Source: Gracilimonas sp.
GTDB lineage: Bacteria; Bacteroidota; Rhodothermia; Balneolales; Balneolaceae
Assembly (NCBI RefSeq): GCF_014762685.1
Contig: NZ_JABURM010000005.1
Location: 62,001-126,000 of the forward strand
Direction of reading: 5' to 3'
Length of the DNA: 64,000 nucleotides
Below, piece by piece: positions 1 through 8,281 of this stretch (the stretch's first letter is position 1; each line of letters starts with the position of its first letter). Below the pieces are notes generated by a model. It had not been told where the DNA came from and made no database searches. It was given only the letters and a program-made list of their open reading frames with translations. The translations under genes and the position numbers were made by a program.

Positions 1-74
1 CAAAAAGTCTAGCCTCTGGTATTGTTGAGAAGATGGGATATGCAACCCTTTTCGGGGTGGTTACATTGCGGTAA
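1..74 (+). CDS. 3' end of an unidentified gene (partial)
   Basis: The third frame is open from the window edge to a TAA at 72-74 and encodes about 23 residues. They are mostly hydrophobic, with the stretch YATLFGVVTL followed by a terminal Arg, so this could be the last membrane helix of a transporter. The left part lies outside the window. Too little is present to name a family, and the open frame could be chance. Confidence 0.3.
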   Translation, partial: KSLASGIVEKMGYATLFGVVTLR

Positions 75-232
75 TCAGTAAAAGGTTATTATTAGCCTGG
101 TTTTCTATTAGTTCGGTTTTTTTAACTCATTGGCGTTAAGACGTTTAAAAGAAAAAATTAAGAAATTATATTTCGAAACATATCTGTATATCCTTAGTTT
201 CAATAAATGATCAGTACCGAGAAAATAATTCC

Positions 233-2386
233 ATGAGTCGGAATATATTAACAGTCACAAAAAGTGAGAGAGAATATAAACCTATCTCTCAAATCCTTCA
301 AAGAACAGGAATACCAGCCAGTGAAATCAGGAGAGGACAAGGCAATCGTTCACTAAAAAGAGAATTAGTGAATCAGTCGATCAGTCTCATCATTATAGAT
401 TTGTCTGATTTGGAACTGTCGGGTTATGAGGTGATAGATAAAGTAAAGGAGCTTGATCCTGATGTGTCTGTAACATTGATTAAGGATAATTTTAAGCTGG
501 ATGAGGCTGTCAAACTTGTCAAAGCAGGGGCCACTGATCTGATCGAGAAAGATGAACTGGAGTCCAGACTCGAGGAATCTGTAGAAGCCATTTTCTCGAA
601 GAAGTTTGAGTTTGAAAAAAACCTTAAGATCTCTGACTTGAATCGTGACCTGGAGGAGATACTCAATAATCATATCATTAACAGTCTTCCGGGCATCTTT
701 TTTGTGATAGACAAAACAGGACAGATCATAAGTGTAAATAACCGGTTCAGAGAAAAATTTGAATACGAACCCGGTGAGGATAATCATTACACAAATTTTG
801 TATCTGAGGAAGATTATCAGGCTGCTGTTGAAAGTTTTGATACTACATTGAAATATTCATCAAATGAAGTTGAATTATTCCTGAAGACTAAAGATGGCGG
901 CGAGGTTCCCTATTTATTATCCGGCATTACAACTACCATTAATAATGAAATGATACTGGTGGGAACCGGCATAGATATTAAAGACCGCAAGGAGGCTGAA
1001 AGGAAATTGCTACAAGAACAGTCTTTTACGGAAAAGGTTTTGGATTCTATCCCCGGCTTGTTTTATGTGCTGGATGAAGACATGAACTACATTCGGGTCA
1101 ACCAGTCTTTTATAGATCAATTGGGATATTCCTGGCAGGAGATTCAGGATATGCATCCGTTAGATTTTTATTTTGAAGACGACCACGAACGAATAGCTAA
1201 CGTGATCAAGAAAGCTTTTGAAGAAGGCTCCGCTAGCATATCTGCCAGGGTAACTACAAAAAATGGGGAACATCCCTATTTCTATTTGACCGGCTCATTC
1301 TTCAATCAGGATGGTACAAATTACATTTTGGGAACCGGCGTTGATATTACACAGCAGGTAAATCTCGAAGATCTGTTAAAACAGGCACAGCGCATGGCAA
1401 AGATCGGTGCCTGGGAGTATGACCTTGTAAACGAAAAGATGAACTGGACAGAGGTTACGCGAAATATTCTAGAGGTGGATGCGGATTATGATCCTGACCT
1501 TGAAGCCGGAATAAATTTTTATGTTGGGGAAAGTAAGGACAAGATCTCCAAGGCGGTGGAACAAGCCATTGCATATGGTGAATCTTACGATCTGGAATTG
1601 AAAGTAAGAACCGGGAAGGGTAAAATGAAATGGATTCGGACTATTGGAGAAGCTTCTTTCCGCGGAGGCAAATGCGTGAGGTTGCATGGAAGTTTTCAGG
1701 ATATCACGGATAAGAAACTAGCTGAAGAGAGGATCAAGGAGTCTCTGAAGGAGAAAGAAATTCTGCTGATGGAGGTCCATCATCGGGTTAAAAATAATCT
1801 GGCGTTGGTTTCAAGTCTTATGCAGTTACAGGCTTATCAGGCTGATGAAGAAAATGTGTATAAATACTTGCACGACAATCAGAGCCGGATTAAATCCATT
1901 GCCCTGATTCACGAGCAACTTTATCAGCATCACGACTTCACGTACGTCCACCTTGATGAGCAAACAGAAAATCTGGTCAAACATATTTCAGATTCTATTG
2001 GAGACGGAACAGAAATTACCATTGATTTGAATTTGGATGAAGTAATAGTAAATATCAATCAAGCGGTACCTTACACACTCATCCTAAATGAGGTGATCAC
2101 AAATACCTACAAGCACGCTTTTAATGAAAAAAGAGAAGGACAAATTACAGTTACCCTTGGTGAATTGAATGGACTGATCTCCCTTACCGTTAAAGATAAC
2201 GGAGTGGGATTCAAGGAAGATTTTGACTTTGAGACCCCAACCACTCTCGGCATGACGCTCATAAAAACACTGTCAGATCAATTGTATGGATCACATAAAT
2301 TTGATTCAGGTAAAAACGGATCAACGTTCAGTTTGGAGTTCGGGAAAAACGATAGCTTACGGGGGGCTTCAAGCAGCCTGATATAG
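233..2386 (+). CDS. PAS-domain sensor histidine kinase, HisKA_2 type, with N-terminal receiver-like domain
   Basis: This 717-aa protein has no membrane segment and is probably a cytosolic signalling kinase. Residues 4-115 look like a response-regulator receiver: hydrophobic beta strand IIID with Asp56 as possible phosphoacceptor, then ELSGYEV. Three PAS-like domains follow at about 145-255, 265-378 and 385-497. The HisKA_2 dimerisation/phosphoacceptor segment carries MEVHHRVKNN with His516/517, and a GHKL ATPase domain follows (NEVITNTYKHAF N-box, DNGVGF G-box, TLGMTLI). HisKA_2 kinases often respond to light or redox through PAS cofactors, but no cofactor-binding residue can be assigned here. 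No response regulator adjoins it, so the partner is unknown. It stands alone, and the hairpin at 2417-2433 may end its transcript. Confidence 0.88.
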   Translation: MSRNILTVTKSEREYKPISQILQRTGIPASEIRRGQGNRSLKRELVNQSISLIIIDLSDLELSGYEVIDKVKELDPDVSVTLIKDNFKLDEAVKLVKAGATDLIEKDELESRLEESVEAIFSKKFEFEKNLKISDLNRDLEEILNNHIINSLPGIFFVIDKTGQIISVNNRFREKFEYEPGEDNHYTNFVSEEDYQAAVESFDTTLKYSSNEVELFLKTKDGGEVPYLLSGITTTINNEMILVGTGIDIKDRKEAERKLLQEQSFTEKVLDSIPGLFYVLDEDMNYIRVNQSFIDQLGYSWQEIQDMHPLDFYFEDDHERIANVIKKAFEEGSASISARVTTKNGEHPYFYLTGSFFNQDGTNYILGTGVDITQQVNLEDLLKQAQRMAKIGAWEYDLVNEKMNWTEVTRNILEVDADYDPDLEAGINFYVGESKDKISKAVEQAIAYGESYDLELKVRTGKGKMKWIRTIGEASFRGGKCVRLHGSFQDITDKKLAEERIKESLKEKEILLMEVHHRVKNNLALVSSLMQLQAYQADEENVYKYLHDNQSRIKSIALIHEQLYQHHDFTYVHLDEQTENLVKHISDSIGDGTEITIDLNLDEVIVNINQAVPYTLILNEVITNTYKHAFNEKREGQITVTLGELNGLISLTVKDNGVGFKEDFDFETPTTLGMTLIKTLSDQLYGSHKFDSGKNGSTFSLEFGKNDSLRGASSSLI

Positions 2387-2738
2387 AAGAAGCTCAACCT
2401 CCGGCAACCACCAAAGCCGTTGGCATCCAACGGGTGGAGGTTTAACGTTAAAGCGTTTATTTCCATCGGGCACTATACTCGGTGATTCCTGCGGGATCGT
2501 CTCCAAAAAAATCAAGCTCAACCCAACATCCTGCAATCAGGGCTCAATAAACCGTAAGCCGGGGCCCTCAATCTGTATCCTCCGCGCTTGTCCGGAAAAA
2601 TCTATCGGTATTCCATTCCTGTTCGTGTTTTCGGACTTTCGCGGTAAATAAAAAATGCCGATAAAGGAATCAAAAAAATGCACGTTTTGGTTTAGCATGT
2701 CTTAACTTTGTCTCAGAAATTTAAAGAAGCATCATTTT
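2387..2738. other. 352-bp intergenic region, no gene seen
   Basis: No credible coding frame was found on either strand. The left end carries a stem-loop (separate entry). Near the right end, TAACTTTG at 2703-2710 matches the Bacteroidota -7 box TAnnTTTG and lies 29 bp upstream of the DUF420 gene start. No well-placed TTTG -33 box was found, so the promoter is tentative. Confidence 0.5.
2417..2433 (+). terminator. Stem-loop after the histidine kinase gene
   Basis: CCGTTGG and CCAACGG form a perfect 7-bp stem with a 3-nt CAT loop. It is flanked by outer complementary ACCTCC (upstream) and GGAGGT (downstream), which could lengthen the structure. There is no strong T-run, so intrinsic termination is plausible but not secure. 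Confidence 0.4.
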
Positions 2739-3308
2739 ATGGCAGAAAAAGCACAACTTCCCGAGTCCTCCCGAATCTTAGAACAAATCAGTGCGAAGAA
2801 AGCATTGGCCTTAATAATAGGACTCAGTGCAGCGGCCGTATTTTTTCTGTTCTGGCTTATCTATTTTAAAGAAGGAGCAGAAGCTTCCGTACCCTGGATT
2901 CAAAATCTCTCGGCGGTAAATGCCGGATTGAATTCATTGAGTACCATCTTCCTGTTGCTCGCCTTTCGGGAGATCAAGCGCCGTGATTTCCAAAAGCACA
3001 TGCGTTTTAATTTGGCCGCCTTTGTAACTTCCTCTTTATTCCTGGTGAGCTATGTGGTTTACCATCACTTTACGGGTGATACCAAGTTCACGGGAGAGGG
3101 ATTTGTGCGTCCTGTCTATTTCTTCATATTAATAAGTCATATTGTGCTTTCAGTTTTTGTAGTTCCGCTGGTACTTGCCAGTTTCTATTTTTCGTTGAGC
3201 GGCAAATTTAAAACTCACAAAAAAGTCTCCCGCTGGACGTTCCCTATCTGGCTCTATGTATCAGTAACCGGAGTACTGGTTTTCTTTATGTTGAGATTCT
3301 GGGGATAA
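2739..3308 (+). CDS. DUF420 family membrane protein
   Basis: This 189-aa integral membrane protein has about five hydrophobic segments (roughly 23-44, 56-76, 90-108, 125-150, 165-186). The YVVYHHFTGDTKF motif and the histidine in ILISHIVLS are typical of the DUF420 (YozB/CtaM-like) family. Members sit beside haem-copper oxidase assembly genes, and one of them (CtaM) is needed for oxidase maturation in Firmicutes. The function here is therefore probably oxidase-related but unproven. It precedes hemN on the same strand with a 144-bp gap, so it may have its own promoter (TAACTTTG, 29 bp upstream). Confidence 0.8.
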   Translation: MAEKAQLPESSRILEQISAKKALALIIGLSAAAVFFLFWLIYFKEGAEASVPWIQNLSAVNAGLNSLSTIFLLLAFREIKRRDFQKHMRFNLAAFVTSSLFLVSYVVYHHFTGDTKFTGEGFVRPVYFFILISHIVLSVFVVPLVLASFYFSLSGKFKTHKKVSRWTFPIWLYVSVTGVLVFFMLRFWG

Positions 3309-3452
3309 GGAATATTGAAGGGAAAATTGGGTCCTTATGTCGGTCCGCCGTCATCCGTCCTCGGTCATTCATTCAACATTTAAAATTCTCATCCCCAGTT
3401 CATAAAAACTTTACAAAAGGTTGTTATCATGCAATTCATATACCTATGAGAA

Positions 3453-4808
3453 ATGATGAATACCGAGTTAATTCAAAAATACAACGTACCGGGTCCTCGA
3501 TATACCAGCTATCCAACAGTTCCGTATTGGAATGAAAAAGGGATTGGTATCGAAGACTGGGAATCAACATTAATCAGTGCTTTTGCGGAATCGTATGAAG
3601 ATGGCATCTCTCTTTATATTCATCTTCCGTTTTGTGAAAGCTTATGTACGTTTTGCGGCTGTCATAAAAAGATTACCAAGCGGCACGAAGTTGAAGATCC
3701 ATATATTGAAACGGTATTAAAAGAATGGCAGATTTACGTTGACTTCCTGCCCATTATACCGCGTATCAAGGAAATTCATTTAGGGGGCGGAACACCAACT
3801 TTTTTCAGTACATCAAATTTAGATCGCTTAATCAGTGGGATTTTAGACCGGGCTGAAGTCACAGAAGAATATGAGTTTAGTTTTGAAGGTCATCCGAATA
3901 ATACTTCCAAAGAGCATTTGCAGACATTGTATGATTTGGGTTTTAGAAGAGTGTCGTATGGCGTACAAGATTATGATCCAAAAGTACAGTTAGCGATTAA
4001 TAGGATTCAGCCTTTTGAAAATGTGAAGCGCGTACATGAATGGTCAAAGGAAATTGGATACACTTCGGTTAACCATGATCTGGTATTTGGGCTTCCACAT
4101 CAAACCAAAGAAGGTATTAAGGAAACCATCGATAAAACCAACGAGCTTCGTCCCGACCGGATTGCCTTCTACAGCTATGCTCATGTGCCTTGGATAAAAG
4201 GAAATGGTCAGCGCGGATTTAATGAAAAGGATCTTCCAAAGGATCATGAAAAGCGAGCGCTATATGAATTGGGCAAGCAAATGTTTTATGATAACGATTA
4301 TGTGGAAATTGGTATGGATCATTTTGCCCTGAGATCGGATAGCTTGTATGAAGCCATGCAAATCGGAACCCTTCACCGTAATTTCATGGGATACACGGCC
4401 GGAGCTACCAAAGTGATGATAGGTTTGGGAATGTCAGCCATTAGCGACAGCTGGTACAGCTTTGCACAGAATGAGAAAAAACTGGAAGACTATCAGGCCA
4501 GGGTAGAGAAGGAACAAATACCGATATTCCGTGGACATTTATTAAGTAATACAGACTTAATGATGCGGAAACAAATTTTAAATATAATGTGTCGGTTTGA
4601 AACAGAATTTGAGGGCAGTGAGCAGATGTTCAGGAAGATTAAAAATCGTCTGTCAGAACTTGAGGAAGATGGGCTTGTAAATATCGCAGGAAGAACCATC
4701 AAAGTGACGGAAGCCGGAATCCCATTTGTACGTAATGTTTGCATGGCTTTCGACTTAAAGCTGCACCAAAATAAGCCGAAGGAAAGACTATTTTCACAAA
4801 CAGTATGA
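3453..4808 (+). CDS. hemN: Oxygen-independent coproporphyrinogen III oxidase (radical SAM)
   Basis: HemN decarboxylates coproporphyrinogen III to protoporphyrinogen IX without oxygen, which is the anaerobic step of haem synthesis. The 451-aa protein has the family start YNVPGPRYTSYP and the radical-SAM cluster motif C61-x3-C65-x2-C68, followed by Cys70 as in true HemN, then the GGGTPT SAM-binding segment. Length and order match HemN proper rather than HemW. The first of two adjacent ATG codons is used here; the second (3456) would remove one residue. Its place directly before the NO-stress genes fits a cell making haem for anaerobic cytochromes. Confidence 0.95.
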   Translation: MMNTELIQKYNVPGPRYTSYPTVPYWNEKGIGIEDWESTLISAFAESYEDGISLYIHLPFCESLCTFCGCHKKITKRHEVEDPYIETVLKEWQIYVDFLPIIPRIKEIHLGGGTPTFFSTSNLDRLISGILDRAEVTEEYEFSFEGHPNNTSKEHLQTLYDLGFRRVSYGVQDYDPKVQLAINRIQPFENVKRVHEWSKEIGYTSVNHDLVFGLPHQTKEGIKETIDKTNELRPDRIAFYSYAHVPWIKGNGQRGFNEKDLPKDHEKRALYELGKQMFYDNDYVEIGMDHFALRSDSLYEAMQIGTLHRNFMGYTAGATKVMIGLGMSAISDSWYSFAQNEKKLEDYQARVEKEQIPIFRGHLLSNTDLMMRKQILNIMCRFETEFEGSEQMFRKIKNRLSELEEDGLVNIAGRTIKVTEAGIPFVRNVCMAFDLKLHQNKPKERLFSQTV

Positions 4809-4849
4809 TTCTCGGAAAAAGATTCTGTGATTTGGTACATTTATTCCTA

Positions 4850-4873
4850 AATTAAGACAAAGAACTCTTAATT
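4850..4873. promoter_or_regulatory. Operator candidate A: AATTAAGA(N8)TCTTAATT
   Basis: A perfect 8-bp inverted repeat with an 8-bp spacer (CAAAGAAC) lies 12 bp upstream of the NsrR-like gene start, where a bound repressor would block transcription. The same 8-8-8 architecture recurs before ric, nirK, the nos operon and the U32 operon, which suggests autoregulation of a shared regulon. Confidence 0.7.
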
Positions 4874-4885
4874 AATTTTTTAGTT

Positions 4886-5338
4886 ATGTTGTTATCAAAA
4901 TCTTGTGTGTACGGATTGCGAGCCTCTCTTTATCTTGCTTCAAAGAGGGATGGAGAGTTCTATTCCCTGAAGGACATCAGTGAAGAACTGGATATCTCGT
5001 TTCATTTTTTAACCAAGATCTTACAGCAACTAACTGCAGACGGTTTGATGGAATCCTACAAAGGGCCAAATGGGGGAGTAAGACTTTCTCAAAAAGGCAA
5101 AAAATCCACGTTGTATGATATGGTTATTGCCATTGACGGGCCGGGACTTTTTACCCAATGTGCACTGGGTTTGCCCGGGTGTGGATCACAAGAACCGTGC
5201 CCTTTGCACGAAAGCTGGATAGGCACAAGGGAATCAATAGAAAAAATGCTCAGGCGGACCAGTTTAATAGAAATTGCCAAAGAAGGTAAAGAGAAACATT
5301 TTAGACTCACGGCGGAAGGCCATTTTACCTGGCAATAA
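4886..5338 (+). CDS. Rrf2-family regulator, NsrR-like, probable NO sensor
   Basis: This 150-aa Rrf2 protein has an N-terminal winged helix (LKDISEELDISFHFLTKILQQL, wing GPNGGVRLSQ at about 60-69). Three cysteines at 92, 99 and 105 sit in the cluster-binding loop, with His108 after them. The positions nearly coincide with the [4Fe-4S] ligands of NsrR (93, 99, 105) and differ slightly from IscR. The next gene is ric, a classic NsrR target, and an inverted repeat overlaps its own promoter region, so a nitric-oxide-responsive repressor is the best reading. An IscR-like or DnrN-linked role cannot be excluded from sequence. Confidence 0.85.
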   Translation: MLLSKSCVYGLRASLYLASKRDGEFYSLKDISEELDISFHFLTKILQQLTADGLMESYKGPNGGVRLSQKGKKSTLYDMVIAIDGPGLFTQCALGLPGCGSQEPCPLHESWIGTRESIEKMLRRTSLIEIAKEGKEKHFRLTAEGHFTWQ

Positions 5339-5372
5339 CCTAAACAGGTAACGCAGAAAAAATTTTTACCCT

Positions 5373-5396
5373 AAATAAGACAAAATACTCTTAAAA
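5373..5396. promoter_or_regulatory. Operator candidate B: AAATAAGA(N8)TCTTAAAA
   Basis: The same motif as site A with spacer CAAAATAC; the conserved core is TAAGA(N8)TCTTA. It ends 12 bp before the ric start codon, the same spacing as site A has to the regulator gene. Confidence 0.7.
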
Positions 5397-5408
5397 TTTT
5401 ATAACATT

Positions 5409-6110
5409 ATGAATACCCAAACACTATCTCAAAAACCGGTAGGCCAAATAGTAGCCGAAGATTACAGAACCGCACAAGTACTCCGTTCATACGGTCTCGA
5501 CTTTTGCTGCGGAGGAGGAAAGACGCTGGAAAAAGCCTGTACTTCCAAAAAAATTGAATTGAATGAAGTAGTATCCGATTTAAAAGCTTTAAATATGACG
5601 GATAACATTGAAGATAATTACAATGAGTGGTCGCTGGATTTCCTGGTGGATTACATTGTAAACAATCACCACAGTTTCGTGCGAAAAATGCTTCCGGAGA
5701 TCAGCTTTTATGCTGAAAAAGTAGCCCGTGTTCACGGAGAAAGGGATCCGGAATTACTCGATATACTTCAGAATGTTTATCTGCTTCGAAGCGAAATGAT
5801 GGGGCATCTTCAAAAGGAAGAGGAAGAATTATTTCCGCAAATCAAAGAATTGGTTACTCAGAAGAAAACCGGGTCAGTAAAAGCGGCTATTATAGAAGCT
5901 TTGGAAGATGAGCACGACAAAGCCGGAGATTTAATGGCCAGGATTGAGGAATTAAGCAATAGTTTCAATCCTCCCGAAACGGCCTGTGCATCATACAAAG
6001 TATTATTTCAAAACCTGGAAGGGTTTCAGCAAGACCTGCACAAGCATGTTCACCTGGAGAACAACATTTTATTCCCAAAGGCTCTTAAGCTTGAGCAAAG
6101 TTTAAACTGA
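5409..6110 (+). CDS. RIC/ScdA/YtfE di-iron protein for Fe-S cluster repair
   Basis: RIC proteins help restore iron-sulfur clusters damaged by NO or peroxide. The 233-aa protein begins with a ScdA_N (DUF542) domain at about 8-65, including the DFCCGGG cysteine pair at 33-34. A four-helix hemerythrin-like domain follows, whose di-iron ligands are visible in NNHHSF, HLQKEEEELFP, EDEHDKAG and HVHLENNILFP. Length matches DnrN/ScdA. It lies 70 bp after the NsrR-like gene with its own operator, and a strong terminator follows, so it is probably a one-gene transcript induced by NO. Confidence 0.95.
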   Translation: MNTQTLSQKPVGQIVAEDYRTAQVLRSYGLDFCCGGGKTLEKACTSKKIELNEVVSDLKALNMTDNIEDNYNEWSLDFLVDYIVNNHHSFVRKMLPEISFYAEKVARVHGERDPELLDILQNVYLLRSEMMGHLQKEEEELFPQIKELVTQKKTGSVKAAIIEALEDEHDKAGDLMARIEELSNSFNPPETACASYKVLFQNLEGFQQDLHKHVHLENNILFPKALKLEQSLN

Positions 6111-6121
6111 TTGACCTCCTC

Positions 6122-6173
6122 AAAAGACAGGCCACCTTTTCGAGTGATTGAAGGGAGAACTGGCCTGTCTTTT
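6122..6173 (+). terminator. Rho-independent terminator of ric
   Basis: AAAAGACAGGCC (6122-6133) and GGCCTGTCTTTT (6162-6173) are perfectly complementary over 12 bp, separated by a 28-nt loop, with the T-rich arm at the 3' side. The A/T ends make it work in either direction. Confidence 0.8.
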
Positions 6174-6203
6174 ATAACATGGTGCTTCATCACTCCTTCA
6201 TAA

Positions 6204-6222
6204 AATTTAGTTATCCTAAATT
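6204..6222. promoter_or_regulatory. Inverted repeat AATTTAG(N5)CTAAATT upstream of the 607-aa protein gene
   Basis: A perfect 7-bp inverted repeat with spacer TTATC, ending 49 bp before the start codon at 6272. It differs in sequence and spacing from the Rrf2-type sites, so another regulator may bind. It is a small repeat in AT-rich DNA and could be chance. Confidence 0.35.
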
Positions 6223-6271
6223 GGGGTAGGTTGTACTTCCCTCCGCTAAAATTTCATTTAATACAAGCAAA

Positions 6272-8095
6272 ATGCAAAATTCACCTCACTCTTTTTCCAT
6301 TCCGGTAATGGGAACCGGGCACTCTATCGACTCACCAATTCGCGTAGCTCCGTACGGTATAAATTCAGTTATTTCAATTGTAGATGATTTGCTGGTTGAA
6401 CGTATTCGCAAGCATTATTCAAATCTTTTGGAGCTACCCTATAAAAATATTCCAAGAAAAGCAGAAGATGGACGGGCCCGGAGAATTACGGCATATTTGG
6501 ATTTGGTACAGGAGATTGTTCAGCAGAAATTTGAGGAGATTAAAAGCCAACCGTTCTTTGAGCAAAATGAGAAAGCTAAGTATTTTGGGATGTTGCCTGA
6601 TGGTTCTGAGCTAAAGCAAATGTATTATCAACTTATGGAAATGGTGGCAGGAACTGAACAGCAAAAGCTTGCTTACCAGCTGACAAATGAAATGCAACCT
6701 GGCTCCATTGATGTTAATATTATGGCAAAGGTTGACGGATTTAGTTATACCAATAGCGGTCAGCCCATGACTTCCGAATTCAGTGATGGCAGTGCAGCTT
6801 TACGTGGATATGCCAACAGTAAAGTTTCGTCCAGTTTGATATTATCTGCCGGTTTTAACCCAAGATTATACAATTATCTGTCTGAATTCGAGGATTTCTA
6901 CAGAGATGTAAAAGGAAACATCAAGAAAAAAATCATTCTGAAAGTGAGTGATTTCAGGTCCGCGTTAATACAAGGCAAATATCTGGCTAAGAAAGGGTTG
7001 GAAATATTTGAATATCGTATTGAATCCGGATTGAATTGCGGTGGACATGCATTTGCTTCTGACGGTTATTTGTTGCCAGCGTTGCTCAAGGAGTTTAAAG
7101 AGAAGCGTGAGATGTTGAGTACGGCCATTCAACCCCTTATTGAAAGCTTTTATAACGAAAACCGTGAGGGAGGTTTTAAATCAGATTGGGAAATAAATGT
7201 CCCAAGGCTTACCGTACAGGGAGGTATTGGAACCGATGGAGAAGCCAAGCGTTTGCTGGAAGATTTTGAAATGGATGCGACCGGATGGGGCAGTCCTTTT
7301 TTAATGGTTCCCGAAGCCACAACGGTGGATGAACCTACCATGAAACTTCTGCAAGATGCAAAGGAAGAAGACCTGTATTTGAGCGGGGTTTCTCCATTGG
7401 GCGTTCCTTTCAATAACGTACGTAATACCGGTTCCGAAAAATGGCATAAAGAGCGAATTGAAAAAGGGAAACCCGGCTCGCCCTGTCCTAAAGGATTTCT
7501 GGAATCAAATACAGAATTTACAGAAAACCCAATTTGTACTGCATCCACTCAATATCAGTTATTAAAAATAAATCAGATTAATGAAAGTGATATTCCGGAT
7601 GAAAAGAAAAAAGAACAGCGCGAAAAAGTATTAGATAAAGCCTGTTTGTGTGATCATCTTGGTAATGGAGCTTTGATCAGTTTAGGTATTTTGAAAGAAC
7701 ATCGCGCACCGCAAGCCATTTGTCCGGGTCCCAATATTGCCTGGTTCAACCGAAAATATAGCTTGCAGGAGATGACAGACCATATCTATGGTAGAAGCAA
7801 TTCACTGGTGCCGCCTGAGAGGCCACATATGTTTGCCAAAGAAATGATTATGTATGTGGATTATTTTGAGGAATTGATTCAGCAAAGTGAAGACCTCGAA
7901 GCTGATTTAAAAATGTTAACCCGGTTTAAGAATAATCTGGAAGCAGGTATGGATTATTGTATGGAAATAGCCGGTTCAGATGCTTACCAAAACGAAAATC
8001 TGAGTTCTATTTCTGAAACAATTTCCCGGCAAAAACCAAGGCTGCAGCAACTTTTTAAGAAATTGGAAGAGAGCTGTATGGCCGGCGTTTCCTGA
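6272..8095 (+). CDS. Uncharacterised 607-aa protein, FMN-barrel-like core with cysteine-rich C-terminal part
   Basis: I do not recognise a named family with a known function. The middle resembles the flavin-binding TIM barrel of nitronate monooxygenase/2-nitropropane dioxygenases: NCGGH (255-259) then LLPAL where those enzymes have the GGH segment, VQGGIGT (315-321) as phosphate loop, and GWGSPFLMVPEA (338-349) as the following strand. After it come Cys405 (SPCPKG), Cys422 (NPICTAS), Cys458 and Cys460 (ACLCDHLGNG) and Cys484 (AICPGP), which could hold an Fe-S cluster. No signal peptide or membrane helix is seen, so it is probably cytosolic. Its position after ric and the NsrR-like gene suggests nitrosative-stress redox chemistry, but substrate and activity are unknown. 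Confidence 0.75.
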   Translation: MQNSPHSFSIPVMGTGHSIDSPIRVAPYGINSVISIVDDLLVERIRKHYSNLLELPYKNIPRKAEDGRARRITAYLDLVQEIVQQKFEEIKSQPFFEQNEKAKYFGMLPDGSELKQMYYQLMEMVAGTEQQKLAYQLTNEMQPGSIDVNIMAKVDGFSYTNSGQPMTSEFSDGSAALRGYANSKVSSSLILSAGFNPRLYNYLSEFEDFYRDVKGNIKKKIILKVSDFRSALIQGKYLAKKGLEIFEYRIESGLNCGGHAFASDGYLLPALLKEFKEKREMLSTAIQPLIESFYNENREGGFKSDWEINVPRLTVQGGIGTDGEAKRLLEDFEMDATGWGSPFLMVPEATTVDEPTMKLLQDAKEEDLYLSGVSPLGVPFNNVRNTGSEKWHKERIEKGKPGSPCPKGFLESNTEFTENPICTASTQYQLLKINQINESDIPDEKKKEQREKVLDKACLCDHLGNGALISLGILKEHRAPQAICPGPNIAWFNRKYSLQEMTDHIYGRSNSLVPPERPHMFAKEMIMYVDYFEELIQQSEDLEADLKMLTRFKNNLEAGMDYCMEIAGSDAYQNENLSSISETISRQKPRLQQLFKKLEESCMAGVS

Positions 8096-8226
8096 ATGTT
8101 TCTTAAATAGCGTTGATTTAGAACAGTGTAATTAATGACAGATGGAGCTGTTTAACATTCCTTTTTGAATGGGTTTTGACCCTCTGAAAATTAAACTCTC
8201 TTGCCTTATCAATTCTTCATCTAAAC

Positions 8227-8247
8227 TTAATAGAATAAGTCTATTCT
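8227..8247. promoter_or_regulatory. Half-site pair TTAATAGA(N5)TCTATTCT before the 8.3-kb membrane genes
   Basis: TTAATAGA (8227-8234) is identical to the left half-sites of the repeats before the NO-reductase operon. It is followed after 5 bp by TCTATTCT (8240-8247). The spacer is 5 rather than 8 bp, so it is not the same operator geometry; the inner AGAATA(N4)TATTCT is also a perfect inverted repeat. It lies 34 bp upstream of the start at 8282. Confidence 0.4.
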
Positions 8248-8281
8248 GTTTAAAAAATTAAAACAAGAAAGACATTAAAAC

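Noticed and set aside
2278-2466. Minus-strand frame overlapping the end of the kinase gene
   Set aside because: It is a shadow frame of the kinase and the hairpin, without a family match or a sensible start.
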